64,000 nucleotides of DNA, taken from the NCBI GenBank assembly GCA_963732795.1, contig CAVTAV010000002.1, forward strand, positions 186,001 through 250,000, in the 5' to 3' direction. Both the position numbers and the translations under genes were made by a program. Source of the DNA: CAVTAV01 sp963732795. Lineage in GTDB: Bacteria > Pseudomonadota > Alphaproteobacteria > CAVTAV01. Numbering within the stretch: position 1 is the stretch's first letter; each line of letters opens with the position of its first letter. Positions 16,723 to 25,362 of the stretch are shown here, piece by piece. The notes under the pieces were generated by a model. The model ran no database searches. It saw nothing but the letters and a program-made list of their open reading frames with translations, and was not told the origin of the DNA.

Positions 16723-19149
16723 ATGGCTTATGATCTGATCGGCAAGAACTTCACCCCGCCGGACGTCCGCGCCAAGGTCACCGGCAAGTCCACCTATGCC
16801 GAGGATATCCGGGCCGAGGGCATGGCGTTCTGCAAGCTGCTTAACCAGCCCCTATCCCCACGCCAAGGTCACCAATATCGACGCCTCCGAGGCGCTGAAG
16901 ATGGAAGGCGTCTACGGCGTGCTGTTGCCCGAGGACGTGCCGAACTTCCCGCCGCCCCAGGAATCGATCCTGACCATGGAGCCGACCTTCGTCGGCGATC
17001 CGATCCTCGCGGTCGCGGCGGTCGACGAGGTCGACGGCCGAGAACGCGATCGAGAAGATCAAGGTCGAGTATCAGGCGCTGCCCTTCGTGGTCGATCCGC
17101 TGCAGAGCCTTCAGCCGGGCGGCGTCGATGCCCATGAGAAAGGCAATGTCGTGACGTCCGGGAGCGGCGAGGGCATCGGCGGCACGCCCCAGCTCAAGGA
17201 CGTCAAATGGATCGGCCAAGGACTTCGCCATGGCGAAGGAAGGCCAGTTGCCCGAAGGCCAGCCGCTGGTGCAATGGGAGTTCGGCGACGTCGATGCCGG
17301 GTTCAAGAAGGCCAAGCTGGTCATGGACGAGAGCTTCGTCACCGCCAGCAATCCGCACCATTCGATGGAGCCGCGCAGCGCCTTCGCCTATTGGGAGAAC
17401 GGCAAATGCACGCTCTACGGCTCGACCCAGAGCCAGAGCTTCGTCATGACCGGGCTCGCCAATCTCCTGGGCGTGTCGGTCGATAAGGTCAATTACATCT
17501 CGGAATATTGCGGCGGCGGCTTCGGCTCCAAGGGCAGCGCCTATGCCGTCATGACCGTGCCCGCCCATATGGCGAAGAAGATCAACCGCCCGTGCCTGCT
17601 CCGCATCACCCGCGCCGAGGAATACTATCTCGGCTCGGCCCGCGCCGGCTTCCAGGGCCGGATCAAGCTCGGCTTCGCGGCGGACGGCCGGCTTCTGGCC
17701 GCCGATCTCTATGTCGTGCACCAGAACGGCTCGAAGCAGGGCTTCTTCGACTATCAGGCGGCGGGCGACGCGGTTTCGCTGGTCTATCAGCCGGAAGCCA
17801 TGCGGTTCCAGGCCATTCCGGTCTCGACCAACACGCCGCCCTGCGGCCCGCAGCGCGGTCCCGGTCAGAACCAGATGGCGGTCGCGATGGAGCCGTCTGA
17901 TCGACAAGGCGGCGAAATCCTTGGGGTCGATCGCCTGAAGATCCGCGAGATCAATGCGCCCGACGTCAATTCCAAGGTCGATGGGCGGCAGAAGGTCTCC
18001 AGTGCCTATGTCCACGAGGCATTGGAGATGACCGCCGAACGGTTCAATTACGCCGACAAGAAGAAGATGAGCGGCCGGAAGAACGGCTCGAAGGTGATCG
18101 GCATCGGCGTCGGCCAGGCCTATCACTCGGCGGGTGCGTCGGGTTTCGACGGGCTGGTGCGGATCACGCCGGACGGCAAGCTCCACATCCATACCGGCGT
18201 CGGCAATCTCGGCACCTATTCCTACGCCACGACCTCGCGTGTGGCGGCGGAAGTGCTGGGCTGCGATTGGGACGACGTCATCATCGAGCGGGGCGACAGC
18301 CGTAAGGGCCTGCCCTGGAATCTCGGCCAGTTCGGCTCCAATACCTCCTTCACCATGTCGCGGACGAATTACGCGGCGGCGATGGACTGCAAGCAGAAGC
18401 TCCAGGAGATCGCCGCGATGGGCCTCGGCGGCAAGCCGGAGGATTACGACGTCGGCGGCCAGATGGTGTTCGCCAAGGCCGACAAGTCGAAGGCCATGAG
18501 CTTCGCCGATGCGGCCAAGAAGGCGATCGAGCTCGGCGGCAAATATGACGGCCACGAGCCGCCCGGCGACGTGTTCTTCCTGACCAAGGCCTCGGTTTCG
18601 CAGCTCGCCGGCACCGGCCTGATCGGCGTCGCCAAGGATACTCTCGCGCTCAAGGATCACGTCGCGACCTTCACGGTCGGCATGATGATGATCGAGCTCG
18701 ACACCGAGACCGGCAAGTTCGAGATCAAGGACTACGCCGCCACGGCCGATTGCGGCACGGTGGTCTATCCCATGGGCCTGCATCACCAGATCCGCGGCGG
18801 CGGCGTGATGGGCATCGGCTTCGCGACCTTGGAGCACGCGGTCTACGATCCGCAGAACGGTCTCGCCGCGAATGTCGGGCTCTATCAATGCAAGCCGCCG
18901 TCCTATCTGGACGTGCCGAGCGAGATGGACGTCGCGGGCGTCGACAAGCCGGATCCGGACAGCCCGTTGGGCATGAAAGGCGTCGGCGAACCGCCCTTGG
19001 GCGCGGCCGCGAGCGCACTTCTTTCGGCGATCTCGGATGCGCTCGGCGGGCACTATTTCAACCGCACGCCGGTCAAGCCAGACATGATCGTGAACGCCGC
19101 GGCGGGACGGCCTCAGTCCCATACGCCGCTTCAGGTCAACTGCCAGTAG
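16723..19149 (+). CDS. Molybdopterin-binding (catalytic) subunit of xanthine dehydrogenase family (several frame breaks)
   Basis: About 808 aa when repaired. Three +1 breaks near 16842 (restores LLTSPYPHAKV), 17032 (VTAENAIEKIKVEYQ) and 17215 (WIGKDFAMAKEG) bring the frame back to the initial phase. A further compensating pair, +1 near 17896 and -1 near 17922, scrambles about nine residues (expected LIDKAAKSLG). Mo-site features: CGGGFGSKG near the first cofactor loop, PPCGPQRGPGQNQ with its conserved Arg, and LGMKGVGEPPLGAAAS, whose Glu is the catalytic base. The distinctive sequence resembles hydroxylases acting on aldehydes or N-heterocycles, but substrate cannot be assigned. Forms a heterotrimer with the flanking 2Fe-2S and FAD subunits. 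Confidence 0.85.
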
Positions 19150-19158
19150 GAGGGCGAG

Positions 19159-20148
19159 ATGTCGAAGGACGTAATGCCGAGCTTCGAGCTCTTCCAGCCG
19201 AATGATATCGCCACCGCCTTGAGCCTCCTCGACAAATACGAGGACGGTTGGAAGATGGCGGGCGGCCAGGACACATTGGACTGGCTCAAGGACCGCAACA
19301 AGCATACCTCCGCCGTCATCGACTTGAACGGCATCGTGGAGATGAAGGGCATCAAGGAAACCGCCGACGGGATCGAGATCGGCGCGCTGACGCCCCTGGT
19401 CGAGATCGCCAACAATCCGATGATCAAGGAGAAGTGGGGCCTTCTCTCGACCGCCGCCGGGCGGGTCGCGAGCCCGCAGATCCGCAATATCGGCACCATC
19501 GGCGGCAATGTGAACCAGGACGCCCGTTGCTGGTATTACCGCTCGGGGCTGAATTGCTACCGTGCGGGCGGCACGACCTGCTATGCCGACACGCCCCAGG
19601 GCATGAACCGCGAGCATTGCCTGTTCGAGGCCTCGCGTTGCGTGGCCGTCTCGCCGTCGGATACCGCGCCCTGCATGGTCGCGCTCGACGCCTCCATGGT
19701 GGTGCACAATTCATCGGGCGAGAAGGTCATCAAGGCCGACGATTATTTCATCGGCCCGGCCACCGATATCCGCCGCATGACGGTGCTGGAGCACGGCGAC
19801 ATCCTGACCAAAATTCGCCTGCCGAACGACTGGGCGGGGGCGAAGTTCTATTTCGAGAAGGTCGCGGACCGGAACACCTGGGATTTCCCGCTGGTCAATA
19901 TCGCGTCCGCCATGAAGGTCGGCGCGGACGGCATGATCCAGGACATGCGCATCGTCTGCGGCGCGGTCCAGGCCCGGCCCCGGCGGCTGACCGGCGTCGA
20001 GCAGACCGTCAAGGGTAGCCCGCAGAACGAGGAAACGGCGGCGCTTGCGGCACGTGTCGCGGCCCAGGGCGCGGTGCCGCTCAATTACAACCACTTCAAG
20101 ATCCCGTTGATGGAAAACCTGGTCAAACGCGCCGTCCGGGATTCGTGA
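19159..20148 (+). CDS. Molybdenum hydroxylase FAD-binding subunit with probable extra [4Fe-4S] cluster
   Basis: 329 aa from ATG 19159 (AGGAGGGCGAG). FAD-binding CO-dehydrogenase medium-chain fold: MAGGQDTLDWLKDR near 33-46 and IRNIGTIGGNVNQDAR at 108-123. Immediately after comes a cysteine-rich loop, C124, C133, C141, C154 and C161, inserted as in 4-hydroxybenzoyl-CoA reductase beta and PaoB, where four Cys bind an additional [4Fe-4S]. The HPSDTA-like SPSDTAPC segment follows. Ten bases from the catalytic-subunit stop. With the Tat-signal 2Fe-2S subunit it makes a PaoABC-like periplasmic complex. Confidence 0.85.
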   Translation: MSKDVMPSFELFQPNDIATALSLLDKYEDGWKMAGGQDTLDWLKDRNKHTSAVIDLNGIVEMKGIKETADGIEIGALTPLVEIANNPMIKEKWGLLSTAAGRVASPQIRNIGTIGGNVNQDARCWYYRSGLNCYRAGGTTCYADTPQGMNREHCLFEASRCVAVSPSDTAPCMVALDASMVVHNSSGEKVIKADDYFIGPATDIRRMTVLEHGDILTKIRLPNDWAGAKFYFEKVADRNTWDFPLVNIASAMKVGADGMIQDMRIVCGAVQARPRRLTGVEQTVKGSPQNEETAALAARVAAQGAVPLNYNHFKIPLMENLVKRAVRDS

Positions 20149-20151
20149 TCC

Positions 20152-20307
20152 GTGGACTTGTTCCGCGTCAGCACCGATGTCTACGGCCAGGAGACCCTGA
20201 AAGGGCTCAACTGGGATTTGCTGTGGGTCTTCTTCGGGGTCGCCGCCGGGATCATCGTGATCCATTTCGTGGTGTCGTTGCTGCGTCCGAGTAAACGCAA
20301 GGCATAG
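20152..20307 (+). CDS. Small membrane protein between FAD subunit and cytochrome b
   Basis: 51 aa, GTG start at 20152 three bases after the preceding stop, ending five bases before the cytochrome b start. Translation: MDLFRVSTDVYGQETLKGLN, then a single membrane helix (LLWVFFGVAAGIIVIHFVVSLL) and a basic tail RPSKRKA. The tight fit on both sides argues that it is a real gene and a membrane partner of the complex. I know no named family. Confidence 0.65.
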   Translation: MDLFRVSTDVYGQETLKGLNWDLLWVFFGVAAGIIVIHFVVSLLRPSKRKA

Positions 20308-20311
20308 CGAC

Positions 20312-20941
20312 ATGGCGAGTGACCGCGTTCTCCGCCACAAGGGCATCGACCGGCTGTTTCATTGGGTGACGGCCGTCGCCGTGCTGACCTTGCTCGGGAC
20401 AGGCCTGCTGCCCGTGCTCGGCGTCAAGTTCGATTGGCTGACCATTCATTGGATCGCCGGCATCGTGTTGATCGCGGTCATCCTGTTCCACATCGTCCGC
20501 GCCACCATCTGGCAGAGCCTGCGCTCGATGGCGATCGGGCCGAAGGATCTCGGTAACCTCGGGGGCGAGCTCGGCTTCGGCCGCCCGGCCCGCGAGGGCA
20601 AATATCTCGTCGCCCAACGGCTCATGCACCATGTCATGACCCTCGTGGGTCTCACCGCGATCGCGACCGGCATCCTGATGCTGGTTAAGATCGACACGCC
20701 GTTCTGGAAGCGCCAGCCCTATTGGCTGTCGGAGCACAGCTGGGGCGTGATCTACGCCTTCCACGATCTCGCGGCCATGGGTTTCGTCAGCCTGATCATG
20801 CTGCATGTCTATTTCGCTCTCCGGCCCGAGAAATTCGCCTATACCCGTGCCATGATCTCCGGCTGGATGAGCCGCCAGGACTATCTCGAAAACCACGATC
20901 CCGCCCTTTGGCCCGCCGACGACAGCGAGGCGCAGTCTTGA
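20312..20941 (+). CDS. Cytochrome b561 / FdhI-like membrane subunit
   Basis: 209 aa, four membrane helices. Candidate haem ligands: His in LFHWVTAVAVL near residue 17, His in TIHWIAGIVLIAVILFHIVRA near 46-61, and His in MGFVSLIMLHVYFALRPEKFAYTRAMI near the end; the last motif is typical of di-haem formate-dehydrogenase gamma proteins. In this operon it is likely to take electrons from the periplasmic molybdenum hydroxylase and reduce quinone, replacing the cytochrome c used by some relatives. Its TGA overlaps the next gene's TTG. Confidence 0.82.
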   Translation: MASDRVLRHKGIDRLFHWVTAVAVLTLLGTGLLPVLGVKFDWLTIHWIAGIVLIAVILFHIVRATIWQSLRSMAIGPKDLGNLGGELGFGRPAREGKYLVAQRLMHHVMTLVGLTAIATGILMLVKIDTPFWKRQPYWLSEHSWGVIYAFHDLAAMGFVSLIMLHVYFALRPEKFAYTRAMISGWMSRQDYLENHDPALWPADDSEAQS

Positions 20942-21342
20942 CCGAAGGGCAGAGAACGGCGCTTGCGGAGGCCATCACGGCGATCGAGCGCAGCTACGAA
21001 TTCATGCTGGCCTACGCCGCCCAGGGCCGCGATTTCGAGGACCCCAAAGGCCCGGCGATCCGCCAATGGCTGACGACCTTGCGGGATTCACTGGCCGGTG
21101 TCGCCGATCTCGTCGCGGCGCACGAGGGCGTGCCTTCCTTCGGGGCCTTTGTCGATGTCCTCCGGGCGGACGCCGAGAGGGCGAAAGCCGCCGTCGAGGT
21201 GGCGCTCTCTTTGCCTTCGATCGGATCGCAGCTCGTCGACAACCTCAATGCCTCCATCCATCTCCGGGCGCTGCTGACGGACATCTTTCTTGTGGATGAG
21301 GCATTAAAGTCCGGCCGACGAATGGCGGCCAAGAAGGACTGA
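20938..21342 (+). CDS. Helical protein of unknown function, end of the Mo-hydroxylase operon
   Basis: 134 aa from TTG 20938, overlapping the cytochrome b stop (TTGA). Predicted all-alpha, no cysteines or membrane helix: AITAIERSYEFMLAYAAQGRD, then AIRQWLTTLRDSLAGVADLV, a central FGAFVDVLRADAERAKAAVEVALSL and IGSQLVDNLNASIHLRALLTDIFLVDEAL. Could be a cytoplasmic assembly or chaperone factor for the Mo enzyme by position; no motif supports this directly. Not recognised as a named family. Confidence 0.6.
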   Translation: MTEGQRTALAEAITAIERSYEFMLAYAAQGRDFEDPKGPAIRQWLTTLRDSLAGVADLVAAHEGVPSFGAFVDVLRADAERAKAAVEVALSLPSIGSQLVDNLNASIHLRALLTDIFLVDEALKSGRRMAAKKD

Positions 21343-21345
21343 CTT

Positions 21346-21464
21346 GGGCTCTGTACTCGATAGCCGTCATCCCAGAATGCAAGGCTCGCATACCGAAAAC
21401 CTGCGGTTTTCGGGCTCGCCTAACATCCGGGATGACAACGAAAATGCTATTGAGTACAGACCCT
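21346..21464. mobile_element. MITE-like palindromic element abutting the lldD-like gene
   Basis: Terminal inverted repeats GGGCTCTGTACTCGATAGC (21346-21364) and GCTATTGAGTACAGACCC (21446-21463); inner GTCATCCC and GGGATGAC pair; central perfect stem CCGAAAAC/GGTTTTCGG. 119 bases, no coding capacity. The right end overlaps the stop codon (21463-21465) of the 2-hydroxyacid dehydrogenase. Confidence 0.6.
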
Positions 21465-22605
21465 AAAGCGGATCGAGCGCCGGGGCGCTGACCGACAGAT
21501 CCTTGAGCTCCGCGATGGTGCGGATGCCGAGTTGGACCATGACGGTCGAAATCTGGTCGCAGATAATGTCGAGCGCCGGGCGCGCAGCATCGAGGCCGAG
21601 GGCGCCGATGGCCGTGTAAGGATATTTGCCGAGCATCACGAGGTCGGCCCCGAGCCGGAGCAGCCGCAGGATATCGAGGCCGCTGGTCGCGCCACTGTCG
21701 GCAAGCACCACAATATCGTCGCCGACGGCCTTGCGGATGGCGGGCAGAACCTGGACCGGCGAGGGCGCGGCGTCGAGCTGGCGGCCGCCATGGTTGGACA
21801 CCACGATGCCGTCGGCCCCGGCCTCGACCATCTCGGCGGCGGCCCTGGGGTCGAGCACGCCTTTGACCAGGAGCTTGCCGCGCCATGCCTTGCGGACCTC
21901 GGCGACTTCCCGCGTGCCGAAGGGCTGGCTCATATCGGCCATGTTCTCCGCCGCCTTCATATAGGGCTTGATGTTCATCACTTCCGGGTTCGGCCCCTTG
22001 ATCATCCGGAGCGCCCAGCGGGGATAGAACGGCGCCATGCGGATCAAAGGCGCGAGCCTGACCGGCGGCTGCACGCCGCTGCGCATCGCCTTCTCCCGGC
22101 GCTGGCCCCTGGGGATGTCGACCGTGACCATCATCACGTCGCAGCCGGTCTTGGCGGCGCGGGCGATGATATCGCCGCGGGCTTCCTCGTTGCGGATCGG
22201 ATAGAGCTGGAACCAGAAATTCTCGCCCGCGACCGGCGCGACGTCCTCGATGGTCGCGGAGGCCACGGTGCTCAGCACATAGGGAATGCCGATCTCGCGT
22301 GCGGCGTTCGCAAGCGCCTTCTCGGCGCCCGGGCAGAAGATGCCGGGCGTGCCGACAGGGGCAATCGCGAAGGGATAGGTCCAACTCCGGCCGAAAACAT
22401 CGACGGCCGGCGCGGCCGGGTTCAGGTCGCCGCTGACCTTGGGCACCAGGACGACGGACTGGAGATCGGAGCGGTTGCGCCGGAGACCTATCTCCTCGCC
22501 GATCCCGGCCTGCAGATAGGTAAAGACTGGCGGCGGCAGCACCTTGCGGGCGCGCGCCACGAAATCCTCATAAGCGACATAGCGCGGCGGCAGGCCCCCA
22601 GCCAT
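21463..22605 (-). CDS. FMN-dependent alpha-hydroxy-acid dehydrogenase (L-lactate dehydrogenase type)
   Basis: 380 aa from ATG 22605 with GGAGGGGA upstream. FMN-enzyme landmarks: YLQAGIGEEIGLRRN near 35-50, FAIAPVGTPGIFCPGAE near 80, VLSTVASATIEDVAP, FWFQLYP, MMVTVDIP, LVKGVLDPRAA and GADGIVVSNHGGRQLDAAPSPVQVLP, which carries the catalytic His and Arg, then VLADSGATSGLDILR and LGADLVMLGKYPYTAIG with the FMN phosphate site. Oxidises L-lactate, mandelate or a related 2-hydroxy acid; the mandelate type would suit an aromatic catabolic region but cannot be told apart here. The stop codon lies inside the terminal repeat of the adjacent element. Confidence 0.85.
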   Translation of the reverse strand: MAGGLPPRYVAYEDFVARARKVLPPPVFTYLQAGIGEEIGLRRNRSDLQSVVLVPKVSGDLNPAAPAVDVFGRSWTYPFAIAPVGTPGIFCPGAEKALANAAREIGIPYVLSTVASATIEDVAPVAGENFWFQLYPIRNEEARGDIIARAAKTGCDVMMVTVDIPRGQRREKAMRSGVQPPVRLAPLIRMAPFYPRWALRMIKGPNPEVMNIKPYMKAAENMADMSQPFGTREVAEVRKAWRGKLLVKGVLDPRAAAEMVEAGADGIVVSNHGGRQLDAAPSPVQVLPAIRKAVGDDIVVLADSGATSGLDILRLLRLGADLVMLGKYPYTAIGALGLDAARPALDIICDQISTVMVQLGIRTIAELKDLSVSAPALDPL

Positions 22606-22746
22606 CAATTCCCCTCCAGAATGAAGCGGGCCGATCTTAGAAGCGCCCCCCTAGCTGTCAAGGCTGCGGCCGAATAAGCCCTTGACCTTGGTCGGCTCCG
22701 GCCGGGATCATGCGCGAAATCCGGACGTACCATGGGGGAACCAGAC

Positions 22747-23661
22747 ATGAAAGACGTGGCGGGAAAAGGCGCCTTCATCACCGGCGGCGCAAGCGGCATC
22801 GGCCTCGGCATCGCAAAAGCCTTCGTCAAGGCCGGGATGAAGGTCGCGATCGCCGATCTGCGCCAGGATCATCTCGACGAGGCGGCTGCCTTCTTCAACG
22901 GTACCGACAAGAAGGACAACGTCCATTTCATCCGCCTCGACGTCACCGATCGCAAGGCCATGGCCGCCGCCGCCGCCGAGACCGAGGACCGCTTCGGCAA
23001 GATCCACGTGCTGGTAAACAATGCCGGCGTCGGCATCACCGGGCCCGTGAAGGACGCCAAGTTCGACGACTGGGATTGGGGCATGGACGTCAATCTCGGC
23101 GGCGTGATCAACGGCCTCGTGATCTTCCTGCCCTATCTCATGAAGCACGGCGAGGGCGGGCATATCATCTCGACCTCGTCCATGTCGGCGATCGTCCCCA
23201 TCAAGGGCGCGACCATCTATACGACCGCCAAAGGCGCGGTGAACGGCATGATGGAATCGATCCGGGGCGAGCTCGCCGCCGACAATATCAGCGCCTCCGC
23301 CTTCTGCCCCGGTCCGGTTCAGAGCAACATCTCCGAGGCCGCCAAGCTGCGGCCCGAGAAATACAAGAAGAACTCGGGCTTTGCCGAGGCGGAGCAGAGC
23401 CTTTCCAAGCGGCCGAACAATCCCCATTGGATGGACCATGTCGAGGTCGGCGAGCGCGTGTTGCGTGGCTTGAGGCGCAACGACCTTTTCATCTTCACCC
23501 ATCCCGAATTCAAGGCAGGCGCGGCCGAGCGCTGCGAGGCGATCCTGGCGAGCTTCCCCGACGAGCCGATCAACGAGGAGCGCGCCAAGGGCATCACCTT
23601 CCTGACCTCGAACTCGATCTATCCCGAGGCCCTGGAGATCGCCCGGCGCAAGGACGACTGA
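22747..23661 (+). CDS. SDR oxidoreductase, LigD-like (C-alpha-dehydrogenase type)
   Basis: 304 aa from ATG 22747 (GGGGGAACC upstream); longer than a classical SDR. TGGASGIG cofactor loop, IADLR ending strand 2 (NAD type), NNAGVG, GVINGLVIFLPYL, SS-M-S and YTTAK catalytic residues, then PVQSNISEAAKLRPEKYK and a C-terminal extension with FIFTHPEFKAG. The DDWDW-GMDVNLGGVINGL block, the SNI-EA-LRP-KY block and the long tail match, from memory, the C-alpha-dehydrogenases LigD/L/N that oxidise the benzylic alcohol of beta-aryl ether dimers. The paralogue at 52821 sits beside LigF-like transferases, strengthening the assignment. Substrate unproven. Confidence 0.8.
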   Translation: MKDVAGKGAFITGGASGIGLGIAKAFVKAGMKVAIADLRQDHLDEAAAFFNGTDKKDNVHFIRLDVTDRKAMAAAAAETEDRFGKIHVLVNNAGVGITGPVKDAKFDDWDWGMDVNLGGVINGLVIFLPYLMKHGEGGHIISTSSMSAIVPIKGATIYTTAKGAVNGMMESIRGELAADNISASAFCPGPVQSNISEAAKLRPEKYKKNSGFAEAEQSLSKRPNNPHWMDHVEVGERVLRGLRRNDLFIFTHPEFKAGAAERCEAILASFPDEPINEERAKGITFLTSNSIYPEALEIARRKDD

Positions 23662-23667
23662 CCGGTC

Positions 23668-23745
23668 ATTGCGAACGATCGCAGGGAGCGCGGCAATCCG
23701 GCCTGCGTGGATCGCCGCGGTGCTTCGCGCCTCGCGATGACGGAT
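23668..23745. repeat. Intergenic repeat
   Basis: CATTGCGAACGATCGCAGGGAGC... to CCTCGCGATGACGG, the imperfect hairpin family also present at 30418 and 50975. Together with the operator at 23751 it fills the 320-base gap before the MarR gene. Confidence 0.55.
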
Positions 23746-23750
23746 GCGGC

Positions 23751-23774
23751 TAATCATAACATTCGTTATAATTA
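23751..23774. promoter_or_regulatory. Candidate MarR-type operator
   Basis: TAATCATAAC-ATTC-GTTATAATTA: ten-base arms with nine matches and a four-base spacer, in an AT-rich pocket 208 bases before the MarR start. Size and symmetry suit a winged-helix dimer; autoregulation is inferred. Confidence 0.45.
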
Positions 23775-23981
23775 GCTTGTCGGACAGGGCTGCCGGACCG
23801 GTGCTGTTGAAAATTACTGCGCCAACCCGCTCCGATTGCCGTTACACTCATCGAACGGTTTGGGGCGACCGTACAATAGCGGGGGCGGCATGCCGAAGGG
23901 GGAGGATGCCGGTTGCGGTCGGTCCCGGATCCGTTGGCGGCGTCCGTGTTGTTGGGCGCCGGGAGCAGGAAGGGGACCATT

Positions 23982-24599
23982 ATGACTCAACGTAAGAAGA
24001 CCGGACGAAAATCCGAGGCGAAGCCGTCGACCGGGGCGCTACGGCGGCCCGAGCCCGTGATGGTGGACGAACTGCCCGGCCGGCCGCATGTGGCGCGCAA
24101 TGCCCTGGATATGACGCCCGATCCGATTCTCTCGCCTCAGATCGTCTGGTACCGGCTGCTGAAGCTCACCAATCTGATGGGCCGGCCGTTCTTCACTCGG
24201 TTCGCGCAAGCGCACGAGCTCAGCGGCAATGACTGGCGCGTGCTGACCACGCTCGCGGCGATGCCGGAAGCGGCGTCCCACGAGCTCTGCCAAGTGACCG
24301 GCATGCATCCGATGAACATCAGCCGCTCGGTCGCCACCTTGCGCCGCCAGGGCCGGGTGAGCGAGCGCACCGATCCCGCCAACCGCCGCCGCAAGATCCT
24401 CTCGCTCACGTCGAAGGGCTGGGAGGTCTATAACGCGGGTGTGCCCCAGGTCCGCAAGGTGGCGCAGATTCTGTTTGCCTCCATGTCGCCGCTGGAGGTC
24501 GAGTTCCTCGGGCGCCTGGTCGACGTTCTGGTCAGTCGGCTGGAGGAGATCGATCTCGACGACGCGGTCCTGCACGAGGATCTCGACGCCGAAGCATAA
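23982..24599 (+). CDS. MarR-family transcriptional regulator
   Basis: 205 aa from ATG 23982 with AGGAAGGGG upstream. About 45 residues of basic, proline-rich N-terminal extension (RKKTGRKSEAKPST) precede the MarR core: IVWYRLLKLTNLMGRPFFTRF, NDWRVLTTLAAMPEAASHELCQVTGMHPMNISRSVATL as the helix-turn-helix, and RTDPANRRRKILSLTSKG as the wing. The dimerisation helix follows. It lies at the head of a same-strand run of catabolic genes to 30.4 kb and behind a LigD-like SDR, so it is a good candidate for a phenolic-acid or acyl-CoA-sensing repressor of one or both. Confidence 0.88.
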   Translation: MTQRKKTGRKSEAKPSTGALRRPEPVMVDELPGRPHVARNALDMTPDPILSPQIVWYRLLKLTNLMGRPFFTRFAQAHELSGNDWRVLTTLAAMPEAASHELCQVTGMHPMNISRSVATLRRQGRVSERTDPANRRRKILSLTSKGWEVYNAGVPQVRKVAQILFASMSPLEVEFLGRLVDVLVSRLEEIDLDDAVLHEDLDAEA

Positions 24600-24697
24600 T
24601 CGCCGAAATTGGCGGGTTGTCTTCGTTCCCGCCAGATCCTATGAGTTCGAAGGCCGGGGCGCACAGCCCCGGCCGCGATCTTATAAGGGGAGGCGAG

Positions 24698-25354
24698 ATG
24701 AAAGTCGCGCTGATCGGCGCAACCGGCTATGCCGGCTCCAAAATTCTGGCGGAGGCCCTGGCGCGCGGACACCTCGTGACGGCGATCGCCCGCAAACCCG
24801 AAGCCCTGGAGCCGAATCCGAGCCTCACCCCGGTCAAGGCCGACATTCACGACACCGAAATTTTGGCCCATCTCCTCGGTGGCCATGACGCGATCGTCGA
24901 CGCCTTCAATCCCGGCCGCGGCAGCACCGATCCCGACATCTTCGACCAGCATGTGAAGGGCCATAAGGCCATCATCGCGGCGGTGAAGGAGTCGGGCGTG
25001 CAGCGGTTCCTTGCGGTCGGCGGGGCGGGCAGCCTGAAGCTCGCATCGGGCGAGGAATTCATCGGGTCCGAGGATTTTCCGCCGGACTTCACGCCGTTCC
25101 TGCCGGGCATACGCGGGACCCGTGAGCTCTATTACCTTCTGAAGAAGGAGCCCGATCTCGACTGGGTTTTCCTCGCCCCGTCGTCGCGCCTTGAGCCCGG
25201 CGAACGGACCGGGCAATACCGGGTCGGCAAGGATCATCTGTTGTTCGACGACGAGGGCGAGAGCCGCATCTCGCTCGAAGACTTTGCGGTCGCCATGATC
25301 GACGAGCTGGAGCAGCCCAAGCATCATCGCGAACGCTTTACCGTGGGATATTGA
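24698..25354 (+). CDS. NAD(P)-binding protein, NmrA/SDR5-like
   Basis: 218 aa from ATG 24698 (AAGGGGAGGCGAG). Atypical short-chain fold: IGATGYAGSKILAEALARGH gives the GxxGxxG loop at residues 7-13; ARKPEAL follows strand 2; DAIVDAFNP and FLAVGGAGSL are the later strands; there is a PGIRGTRELYYLL helix in place of the classical YxxxK. Such proteins resemble NADH-flavin reductase or epimerase-like YwnB. Downstream gene starts nine bases after its stop, so they are co-transcribed. Substrate unknown. Confidence 0.78.
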   Translation: MKVALIGATGYAGSKILAEALARGHLVTAIARKPEALEPNPSLTPVKADIHDTEILAHLLGGHDAIVDAFNPGRGSTDPDIFDQHVKGHKAIIAAVKESGVQRFLAVGGAGSLKLASGEEFIGSEDFPPDFTPFLPGIRGTRELYYLLKKEPDLDWVFLAPSSRLEPGERTGQYRVGKDHLLFDDEGESRISLEDFAVAMIDELEQPKHHRERFTVGY

Positions 25355-25362
25355 GGAGAGAC

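Noticed and set aside
17203..19707. 834-codon open frame on the minus strand
   Set aside because: Antisense shadow of the Mo and FAD subunits; low-complexity His/Arg/Asp-rich translation with no motif.
21343..21462. Transposase remnant in the element beside lldD
   Set aside because: Too short and palindromic; no frame resembles a transposase.
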